29,915 nucleotides of DNA, taken from NCBI GenBank assembly GCA_001655205.1, contig LPNZ01008654.1:1-29915 (forward strand), read 5' to 3'. The notes beneath the pieces are model-generated. The model was not told the DNA's origin. It ran no database searches and was given only the letters and a program-made list of their open reading frames with translations. How positions within the stretch are numbered: the stretch's first letter is position 1; each line of letters begins with the position of its first letter. A program made the position numbers and the translations under genes. Shown here one piece after another: positions 21,784-29,915 of the stretch. Source of the DNA: Lenisia limosa. Lineage: Eukaryota > Breviatea.

Positions 21784-21814
21784 TCATGAATTTGTTTTTC
21801 TTTGATAGAACAAC
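21490..21814. repeat. 156-bp tandem duplication spanning the USP 3' end
   Basis: Copy 1 (about 21490-21645) and copy 2 (about 21646-21814) begin with 'aactgtattgattgagtaaa' and end with 'gatagaacaac'. Between them are small indels and about a dozen mismatches. The right end of copy 2 is the last coding part and stop codon of the USP gene on the minus strand. In copy 1 the same residues are recognisable (LFYRRKTDS), but the stop codon is changed to a sense codon. Copy 1 therefore looks like a decayed duplicate of the terminal exon plus 3' UTR. Confidence 0.9.
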
Positions 21815-24440
21815 AAATAGCCGCATTCTGAAGAGGCTTGTTCCTGAAAACGGTCAAAACTTGTCCTCAATGTCATACAGTAAATATCATATAAACACTT
21901 TTTTTTTTTATTTAACTTGAAATAGGAAAGCCAGTACAAATTGAAACAGGAAGGGTGGAAATATCAATAATGAACGATTGATAACAGTTCAAAAAGACTT
22001 GTTTTTGAAATGTCTCTACTTTCATACATGTGTTGAACCGAAGAACGACCGAACTTCTGTCTGATTGATCTCCTGAAAAAAGTGAACAAATTGAAGTCAC
22101 ACATGAAAATCAATTTGTGATCACTTAATCAAAGAGATTGTTCTTTCACAAACCTTTACGAAATTATCATCAAACAAAAACCAGCTGTCTCCGCTCTTGG
22201 CAACACACACGTAGTGTCCAACCTATAAAAAATTAGAAAACTCAATCTAATTGAGGTGGAGGACTGGAAAAGATGAAACGTAGCAATCAGCTCCACATCA
22301 TTATCACTCCCAAGAGAATGTAAAGGGCAATATTTGCAAAAAAAAAAATACGTAATCCAAAAAGACATCAAATATGAACAGAATCATGAGGGTCAGGCGG
22401 GAACGCCAATAAATAATGACCATATTGTACCACAAAATTTCTTCCACCAGACACACAGTTGTGCTTGATCCAATGTGTACAACTACTGCGAACAATTCGA
22501 AGGAAGAATCGTTTTCATTGTCTTTCTCTGAGTGCTACATAATAAAATTAATTAAGAATCCGCAATAAGAAGAGGAACCCAAAATACCACCTCTCCCACA
22601 GAAACTGGTATTTTTAGTTCAAAAGGGTAGGTAACTCTGTCACTGACTTTCCGAAGATGAAAATGAGACTCATGATACTTAAAACGCTTCAAGTGGATCT
22701 GAGGGATTAATAACGCCTATTCAAGAAAGGACAAGCCCTGACTCGTATCATTAGAAACTTAAAATACAATCTGAAACATCATGTCTTCAAACTCTTCTTT
22801 ACAGCACTTCCATGGATTATTACACTACTCCTTACGCAGAGAACTTCAGGAAGACTAGAGATCTTTAACCTGAAAGTTGAGAAGCCTGGTGAATCTAATC
22901 TGTACTGACACCACCCCAATCTTGATACACTTTTCGTCAAAATTAGGACTTGCTATGTGGGGATGCACAGTACCATTACAAACCTTTTCTCGGCATTGGT
23001 GAGCTCCTCACAACTGTCACAGAAAAATTGATTTTTCTTGTCCAGTACTTCGACGTTGGAGAAGTTTCGCAGACAGGCAGTGACAGAGGTATTGGGTCCA
23101 ACCTACGGAGTTATAAGAGGGAGGGGTAAAAATAAGAAGGCAGGGGGTGATGGCAAAATATCATTCACTTACCTCTAAACTTAGCTCTAAAAATTTCTCT
23201 TTTCGAAGAGTTAACTAAATCAGTCAAAAAAGAGAGAAAACAAAACAAAATACACTAGTACCGCTCATCTTGCCCCCTCCTCCCAAATACCGAATCACAC
23301 TTGAGACAAAGCGTTTCATTGATAAGAACACCTTCAAATAAGTCGCTTAAACTCTCTACAGAGGTGAATCATCTTTACATTATAGAGTAGGGTTCACTTT
23401 AACTTCAATCTTGTTATTTTACGAGTTTTTTGGAACAAAGGAAGTTGTCAAAAAGAGTCCTTTTTCCAGACACCTTTTTCGGTTTCATTATCTGTCGAGA
23501 TGTTTCCAGTCTGCTTGTCTTCAGTGGTGGTACCTTCCATATCTTTCACTGTTTCGGATGATGTTTCTTCAGTTTCCTTTTCAGTGGTCACCTTCTGTTC
23601 TTTTTTCTGCATTGTTGCCTCTCCAACTACCTAAATCGAGAATGAATAAGATTGTCATAGAAAGTAACAAATTGAAAACTCAATCCACGAACAATAAGAA
23701 CACACAAATGAAAGAATTGGATGCACATACATGTATATATTAATAAAAAATAAACTTCATTAAAAATATCGAGGAATTCATCGCAAACGTTCAGAATATA
23801 ATTGAGAAACTCATGGGCATCATGGTGGATATTCGGTCGAAATTGGGGCGTTTCCTTCTTCAATCTGTAGATAAACCTGAAAGATGACAAGAAGACAAGC
23901 AATATTTGATTCAATATAGCATCTGTGAGTAAAAACAGCGCATTACCAACTTTTTAGGGCTTACAGAACCTGACTTTTGTCTCAAAGCCATCTTGATAGT
24001 AAGAAGGTCATAAAAGAGAAATATGACTTAAATGGCATGCATAGGAAGCCAGCCCCGTCCTACCTGGGTATATAACTCGACAAGGGAGTTAAATATCAAC
24101 TGGTCGCTTGTTGAAGGCTTAATCGGACAGTTGTATGCCAAAACAGCATCCCTGATCATTATCAGTACTTTTCACGACAATGTAAAAGGGCCCGTACGAG
24201 GTAGTCAATAGCAATAGCACAAATAACTACCTAAAGATCTCAGCATGATACAACGCCTGAAGTACACTGTTACAGTAACAGACACTACCAAACTACAAGG
24301 TTACATAAATATCAAAAATAGCTCTTAATCCCAACATTATCAAGTCCAATGTGTAACTCTGATGATACTTCAATATTAACAGGCTCGTCCGTGAGAGCCT
24401 GGCTTTTCTTCCGCTTATCTCGAGACACGTTACCTCCCAT
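21784..24440 (-). CDS. USP46: USP12/USP46-type ubiquitin-specific protease, 15 exons
   Basis: A C19 cysteine protease that removes ubiquitin; animal USP12/46 work with WDR48 and WDR20. Exons (- strand): 24440-24336, 24292-24231, 24151-24064, 23991-23951, 23876-23756, 23630-23472, 23353-23291, 23214-23173, 23102-22984, 22869-22836, 22698-22591, 22534-22457, 22222-22154, 22072-22028, 21843-21784 (TGA); 397 aa in frame (human USP46 366 aa). Cys box: LDN then FGSVCYCNSVLQALY, catalytic Cys and oxyanion Asn kept, though the usual GNTC is GSVC. Then HHDAHEFLNYIL, zinc-ribbon pairs CLKC and CDSC, IHLKRFKYHE, His box GHYVCVAKSGDSWFLFDD with the catalytic His and Asp, and ECGYLLFYQ at the end. Exon 6 encodes a Glu/Thr/Lys-rich insert at the site where human USP46 has a variable loop; its 3' junction is the least certain. 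Symbol covers the USP12/46 pair, which I cannot separate. Confidence 0.92.
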
Positions 24441-25209
24441 TGCTTCCTAAATCCTGTCAAATGTGGATTGAAAAGGTGAGTTATGCGTAAATGATAGTAA
24501 AGACAAGATACAAGAAGCAAACTTGTTTTCTGAAACACAAAAAGAAGTGGAACAAGGCAACATTAAAAAAGACACAATTCTACCACCAGTGAGTTAGGGT
24601 AATAACAGGATTGCAATAGAAAGAAAGGGGAATGTCAAAACTGAATCTTACTCGAAAGTAAAAGAGGCAAGTTTACAAGATTGAAGACAAGTAATCTAAC
24701 TTCTCTTTAACCTGTTTTAGCCTTTGACTATCCTATTATCTAATCAGTATCTCATTATCTATCTACAGTACAGAAGTAACGAGTTCCATATGCAGTACAT
24801 GTCGATTTTGATCTTTGATCGATCACGGTGTGCCCTGCTGTTGCCCTACCCAGCCCAAGCGCCCAACCTGCCCTGCCCACACAGCTCCTGCCCTCCCCCT
24901 CCCTCTCAGTCCCCCAATCCATCAGCATCAGCCAGTACACACCTGCCTCAACACACGGTCATTTGACACAGCTGCATTCATCAGACGTCTTAAGACTAAT
25001 GTCGTCGACACTGCGGGCCCATGACTTTAAAGAGTTTCACACCGCTGCTGATAACGTTTGTGGGAAATTGAAGTGATATCTAAGGGGATCTCACTATTAT
25101 TAACACAGTGTTCAAAGTGAATCGAATCGTTATCGATTCTATCATCATCGCTGTCATTATCCTTTACCAAATCATGAGAATGTTGAAAACTAGGTTTATC
25201 ATTGAGCAT
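24441..25209. other. Divergent region between USP and importin-like genes
   Basis: No homology-supported exon. Bases 24838-24960 form a C/T-rich island, very unlike the AT-rich surroundings. A Pro/Ser-rich frame crosses it, but nothing shows it is translated. The promoters of both flanking genes, and possibly an untranslated first exon of the importin-like gene, should lie here. Confidence 0.45.
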
Positions 25210-28200
25210 ATGGCCGCGCACGTTATTCGTTCGTTCAGAGCACTGTTTAACATTGAGAATTTATGATGTATCCCTTCCAGATTTACATTTTCACAATCTG
25301 TCTAGCGCAATGAGAGACAGGTTCACGCCAAAAACGTGAGGAGGGACAAGAGGATCGCGCTTCTTCAGGCTCGGCGTCTCCCTGCCTCTGATGCCGCAGC
25401 TAAAAAACGTGGGGTGGGTGAGATGCAGCAGCTAAAAATGTGGGTGAGATGTTGAAGGTATCTATTGAATTCTCCTAAGGTTGCCTCTCATGTTTTCTAG
25501 TTTTTTATCTAGTTTTTGAATAAAATGGTACTGTCTCACAATTTTTCAGAATACACCAAAGAAAGCATTATTGAGGCTGTCAGCTCTCTCAAAGTTGGCT
25601 TTGGCTACTTTGATCTGAAACTGTTTTCAGCAGTACGGATACCTCAAACATGTACAACATCTAACTTTTTTTTTTATCAATTTCCAAATGAATGCGAAAA
25701 TAACACAATTACCCCTTAACGTTGTGTTTTCTTGTTTTACTTCCAAGACAGGCAGTTCGAGACTTGCAGCACTCGAGTATTTAGTTGATGCCTCGTCTTA
25801 CAATTATGAGACAATGGGTTGGATCGGACATCCAGGAGCAATGGTGAGTGGGTTGTATTAAGGCAAGGACGAGAATACAAGGGTAAAAAAAAATATGTTT
25901 ATTATAAGGTTGTACCAGCTAAATTGCTCACAAATGTTTGATAAGTCTTTCTTTTCCTGAAAATTTAGTCTAACATTCTGGGGTGTTTGACCTGCTCTGA
26001 CCCAATAGCGGTTCTTGGCGCAGTAAGTCTTCTCACAAGTGGGAAGGGCACGATATCAGTACTATCATCATATATATGTAGAAATAAAAAGGTTGTATCC
26101 GGCCGAAGCCGTCCACACNNNNNNNNNNNNNNNNNNNNNNNNNNNNNNNNNNNNNNNNNNNNNNNNNNNNNNNNNNNNNNNNNNNNNNNNNNNNNNNNNN
26201 NNNNNNNNNNNNNNNNNNNNNNNNNNNNNNNCATGTGGTCCGCAAAACGCAGTTTCCATTGCAGCTGCTGCAATTCCAAATTTTCCCATTTTAATGCAGT
26301 CAAATCATGAGGTATTGCTGGTTCCATTTTGTCATTCTATGAAGTGGGTCTCAACCATATCCTTGTCCAAGTGTTTGAAGTTTCAAGAAAGTGATTGTTG
26401 ATTAGAACAAAGTGTTCCCTTCAAAAAAATGGAGAGTTTATAATTATTTTTTTGATAATTGATAGAACTGCTTTTTACACCCAGACGACACGTGAACGCG
26501 CAGCGTGGTCTGTTGGGAACATTGCCGTTGGAAGTCGACAATATCGACGGAAACTTGCGGCTAATTCCATAATCCCCATATTGACTGAGCTACTTTTGAA
26601 GGATCCTGTAAGTGGTGGTGTATACTTTCATGCTTTCCTTGAGATGCTGTTGTATCATTCAGTGGTCCTGAGGGAAATGGTGAAGGGGATGGGGCTTGAA
26701 TTTTTGTTGAGGCCCTTGCTTAGGGTCCCACCTGAACATGAGCGATTATATCATGATAAGTCGACCGATTTTCCTTGGGAAATCATAGAGCAAATCGGTC
26801 AAGACTTATCCTGGTCACTATATATTAGTATATGATATAGTATATTATATGATAAATATCATATATTATCATCAAATATGTATGTATATCAGTGAGAAAT
26901 TTTGTGTGGGTGTCATTTTTCTTCAGTTATTGTTACAATGATCCTGAATTATCAAAACATATTCAAGGTGTCATGATCTTCAGTTTGTCCAAATGATCTT
27001 ACTCCAGGCAATAACATTTTGGTCGAAATTTACCATTCAGGTTTGTAGTGGTACAGCATCTTTTGCACTCTCAGCGATGACTAAAGGTGGAGTAAACCCT
27101 GAAAAATTTCATACGTGGGTTATTTTTGGATTCTATTCGGGCGTTATCATTTTTATTATTCTTTCAGACCTGAAATGTATTCGGCCCTTCACTCTCATTT
27201 GTCTTGCAAGGTTTGTCTTGGAATTGACGTTTTCTTGTCTCTTTCCTCACTCGATCTGTTTTTAAAACAAGATTTTGGAAAGGGCTCAGACGGCTTTAAT
27301 ACATTTTCGTCTTCAATCCCCATTTCTTCGTTCTCATTTCTCTATTTTATCTACCTTCACAATCAAACATCATCAATATATTGTTGTCACTCTTCACAAT
27401 TCTTTTTCTTGATCACCCAAGCTTCCGATTTCACGTGTTTAGAACCCTTCCATTGATGCATTGTGGCTGATCTCTGAGTTGGTCAATTTAGGACCACAAT
27501 TTGCGACTGCCTTAGCTGAAAAGGGCATAATAGTAGGCTTTTGAAATTATTGCTTTTCTCACATTAACATCAAACTTTTACTCACGATCGTATTGTATTT
27601 AAATATAATGCTACATATTGTTTGTCTTCACCTTCTAGGATGCCGTAAAACCATTCTCCTCCCCCAACGCAATGATTGTAACGCTCAGAATTCTTGGCCA
27701 TGCTCTCTGCTACACGGTTGGCGTAATGAATATGGTAACATTTTCTAAATTGTTGAATATAATCTTTTAGGATGCGCATCCTGTATATCTCAACCCTCAG
27801 TCACTATCAGTTTGCCTTCAGAGCCTCATGCAACAGGACCAGTAAGTGGGGCATGATTGCGTTTTAGTGGGTCAACAAACGAGATGATACTGGTGTTGCA
27901 AATTGAGTGAGGATTATATCTCTCATCATTTAGTTTGTTCCTGAGAGGTGATGCACTTTTTGTAATAAACCAGCTCTTTGGAAGGTTTGCGAAATGATAT
28001 TTTCATAACTTCAAATGCAACTGTATTAATTTTGTTCAGATCTCTTGTGCTCCCTTCTTCCATTCCCAGTCTACTTGAAGCCCTATTGGTGCTCTCCAAA
28101 ACAGAAAACACAAGCATTGTCATTTGGAGAGAGGTTTGTTGGTTTATGCTTTTCTCATTTGCAACATCCCTCATGCATGTTAGAATGGTAGTACTAATAA

Positions 28201-28613
28201 CTAGGTTGCCCTCATCATTTCTGCGGTCACAACCTTTCAAGAGGGGCGCAATTTACTCTCCTGCACGCTTTCAGCGTCCCCTCTCAAAGGGATCATCTTC
28301 TCCCTAACAAGAATGCTCAGTTGGCTGCCTTCCCCATTTTTCATGGAAACTTGAATTATACTTCTTGCAATACTACTCATTATGGTGTATATTGTGATAT
28401 ATCCAGACGCCAGATCTGGGGATTGCGCTCAAGCTGCCATTATTTGCTTCTCTCAACTTCTCAAGTATCCTGAGGTTTGTCTGTGCGTTGATTCGAATTT
28501 CTCATGACATTTGAACCATTTCACTATTCTAGACTGCAATATTAGTAGATGAAAAGGCACGGAGCAACTTGTCCACAGCTATACAAAAATGGAAGGAAAC
28601 TCCCAATGGATGA
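25210..28613 (+). CDS. Importin-alpha-like armadillo-repeat protein, divergent
   Basis: Importin-alpha carries nuclear localisation signals to importin-beta for nuclear import. Start is uncertain: a possible ATG at 25210 precedes a basic, IBB-like stretch in the exon from 25321 (KNVRRDKRIALLQARR). Armadillo exons: 25550-25632, 25748-25843, 25969-26022, a partly gapped one ending 26311, 26485-26607, one starting 27041, 27443-27532, 27639-27734, 27771-27841, 27934-27984, 28040-28133, 28205-28319, 28407-28474, 28533-28613 (TGA). Phases agree for all the closed junctions from 27443 onward. The best match is ERAAWSVGNIAVGSRQYR, which fits the importin-alpha EQAVWALGNIAG motif; also ALWLISELVNLGPQF and VTLRILGHALCY. 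Most Trp/Asn pairs that line the NLS groove are replaced elsewhere. Intron 27735-27770 is 36 nt. The gene could encode another ARM protein rather than a working import receptor. Confidence 0.78.
26075..26118. repeat. Dispersed repeat, copy 1, at the edge of the largest gap
   Basis: The segment 'gaaataaaaaggttgtatcc' continuing 'ggccgaagccgtccacac' closely matches 29196-29230. It sits in an intron of the importin-like gene and stops where the sequence is lost (N from 26119). Confidence 0.8.
26119..26231. other. Assembly gap (113 N)
   Basis: The longest gap of the window; it starts inside a dispersed repeat and hides part of the importin-like gene. Confidence 0.99.
26817..26895. repeat. TA-rich microsatellite in importin-like intron
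   Basis: Words such as 'atatgatatagtatattata' and 'gataaatatcatatattatc' in the 433-nt intron between exons ending 26607 and starting 27041. Confidence 0.8.
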
Positions 28614-28904
28614 AGCAACAGAAACTGACAATTATTTGTCAATTCTGGATTATTTCTTCTGTTGACACTTATTTCAATTTCACCATGAGATGATCATATA
28701 GTTGCCGTTCTGACAAAGTCCAAGTGTAGCTAGTGAAGAAAGTACTATCCACAGAAATAAAAGAGGGAATAAGCGTTTTAGTTCTTATTGAGCTCAAAGT
28801 ACTTCTTGTCACACTACATAATGAAGGTATATCCCTAAGATATTGTTGAACAGTGAGGTTTGAGGAAATTTCAGACAAATGATATTAAAAGAAAACCCGC
28901 AAAC
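28614..28904. other. Convergent region, importin-like gene and VPS29
   Basis: Probably 3' UTRs of both genes plus the unassigned last exon of VPS29. Candidate endings on the minus strand exist (an acceptor near 28839 or 28712, or simple read-through with a stop near 28809), but none is supported by homology. Confidence 0.45.
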
Positions 28905-29764
28905 CTTGGTTTCTCCATTGATGAAGCGATAGATGTAACAGGTCACACTTGTGTCGTGGAGTTGGAGGATAATAAAACTTGGGGGTGCTGCAGCACCTCT
29001 AAATGGGGGGTAAAAAAAATACAATAATAAAATTGAGAATTAATTCAATACTATCTTCTCCATTTAAGCAGGTTATAAAATTGAAATCTAGCTCTATTGA
29101 AGGACAAAAAGAAACGTGCGTGACATGAATTTTCTGGAATTGAAACAATATCATTATATACTACATGTATACATGCATATAGCAATGAGAAATAAAAAAT
29201 AAGGCTGTATCTGACCGAAGCCGTCCACATCACGCTTATCAAGAGATATTGGAATACTATATTATATTATATCACACAAATGATATTATCATCATGTACA
29301 TATTATGTAAATGATACATATTATTGTATTATTTATATCACAGTAATATAGAAAGTATCAAGATGATATGAGAGTTATTATGTTGGTGGGGAGCATTCTT
29401 CCAAGATCTTCACTAAAGTATCAGTATTAACCTGATGGGTGCGCCAGTAATGGAACCTGGGGACACGACAATCTTCCCTGCTTGAGCAGACAGTCTCATT
29501 GTTGATGATCCTGGGGGAGGGGGAGTAAAATTGGAAAATTTACGAACAAAAGGGGAGAAAAACGAAGGAAATTCAAAAGGAAATAAAGCACAAGAAGCAT
29601 GTTCCCTTTCATTAGTAACCAGACTTGGAAAAGTGAAGTACACTGAGCAGTACAAATAACAACAATAATAAAAACTGTTTAGTGACTTTTGTTGCCCCCC
29701 CCCCCTCCAAACCAGTTACAAGAATGTCAACATCCATTTCACGAAGGACACCCCATGCACTAAA
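28905..29764 (-). CDS. VPS29: Retromer subunit VPS29, 3' part only (runs off the window)
   Basis: VPS29 has a metallophosphoesterase fold and is the scaffold subunit of retromer, which recycles cargo from endosomes. Exons seen (- strand): 29764-29713, 29510-29432, 28998-28905; phases agree (1, then 2, then 0). They encode FSAWGVLREMDVDILVTG, then GSSTMRLSAQAGKIVVSPGS and ITGAPI, then PSFIILQLHDTSVTCYIYRF followed by INGETK. These match human VPS29 from the FDVDILISG segment to VKV. The upstream half is beyond 29915, and the last few residues after ETK are not placed. In animals the middle exon starts HTHKFEAF; here it starts SSTMRLSA, so both histidines of that metal-binding motif are absent. 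The 433-nt second intron contains a dispersed repeat and a TA-rich stretch. Confidence 0.88.
29196..29232. repeat. Dispersed repeat, copy 2
   Basis: 'aaaataaggctgtatctgac' continuing 'cgaagccgtccacatc' matches 26085-26118 in the same orientation with about four differences. It lies in a VPS29 intron and is followed by TA-rich DNA. Confidence 0.8.
29254..29350. repeat. TA-rich microsatellite in VPS29 intron
   Basis: AT-rich words ('actatattatattatatcac', 'atgatacatattattgtatt') immediately after the dispersed repeat. Confidence 0.75.
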
Positions 29765-29794
29765 CTGGTAACAAAAACCCAACAAGGTTATTTA

Positions 29795-29865
29795 TACTAC
29801 ATCACATGTAACAAGTATAACATATGTATAGATAATATGATATTATGTGATAATGTATATCACAC
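29795..29865. repeat. TA-rich microsatellite at the window edge
   Basis: Words such as 'atagataatatgatattatg' in the VPS29 intron upstream of exon 29764-29713. Confidence 0.7.
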
Positions 29866-29915
29866 CGTCCAAATATCTGTGAATTTTCCTCTATCTGTGA
29901 AAACAAGCCAAATGA

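Noticed and set aside
24724-25076. Pro/Ser-rich frames upstream of the importin-like gene
   Set aside because: They come from a C/T-rich island; no conserved motif or in-phase junction to the gene was found.
26608-26835. Open continuation after the importin-like exon ending 26607 (reads HAFLEMLLYHS and on)
   Set aside because: It follows a good GTAAGT donor, does not match armadillo repeats and runs into TA-rich repeat; treated as intron.
1-29915. tRNA, rRNA, CRISPR or bacterial operon features
   Set aside because: I saw no tRNA T-loop consensus with matching stems, no rRNA-like conserved blocks, no spaced palindromic array and no polycistronic layout.

Overview
The window is nuclear DNA of a eukaryote. 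Nine protein genes can be read, nearly all broken by spliceosomal introns with GT-AG ends; introns are T-rich, intergenic and intronic DNA is AT-rich, and TA microsatellites, minisatellites and nine assembly gaps (runs of N) are scattered through it. TAA, TAG and TGA all act as stops, so the code looks standard. The gene set (UGDH, NPRL2, FIBP, PBDC1, USP12/46, importin-alpha type, VPS29) is pan-eukaryotic. The lineage cannot be fixed by eye: a free-living protist with a repeat-rich genome (for example a foraminiferan) is possible, and so is another group with very small introns (dicyemids are known for this).

Layout: a minisatellite (1-400); UGDH on + (801-3925, 14 exons, 448 aa); NPRL2 on - (5589-4095, 8 exons, 389 aa); an unrecognised Lys/Glu-rich protein on - (7896-6461); FIBP on + (8215-10382, 14 exons, 366 aa); PBDC1 on - (12055-10956); a long ankyrin-repeat gene with a disordered Ser/Pro-rich tail on + (12433-21270); a USP12/46 deubiquitinase on - (24440-21784, 15 exons, 397 aa); an importin-alpha-like armadillo gene on + (about 25210-28613); and the 3' half of VPS29 on - (29764-28905, running off the window). 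The genes are not an operon and do not form one pathway: they cover sugar nucleotide metabolism (UGDH), amino-acid signalling to TORC1 (NPRL2 in GATOR1), translation-factor chaperoning (PBDC1), deubiquitination, nuclear import and retromer sorting.

The most striking signal is a class of ultrashort introns. Homology-anchored gene models of NPRL2 and FIBP only close if eleven introns of 22, 23 or 26 nt are removed; seven of the eleven are exactly 23 nt. With them removed, both models are in frame from ATG to stop and match the usual protein lengths (389 against about 380 aa; 366 against about 364 aa). Neighbouring UGDH, in contrast, has only introns of 65-399 nt. Other short introns of 28-36 nt occur in the Lys/Glu-rich, PBDC1, ankyrin and importin genes. 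Secondary observations are the loss of both histidines of the VPS29 HTH metal motif, an eroded Trp/Asn ladder in the importin-alpha homologue, a 156-bp tandem duplication that copies the last coding exon of the USP gene, and G-rich 5' intron ends in the ankyrin gene.
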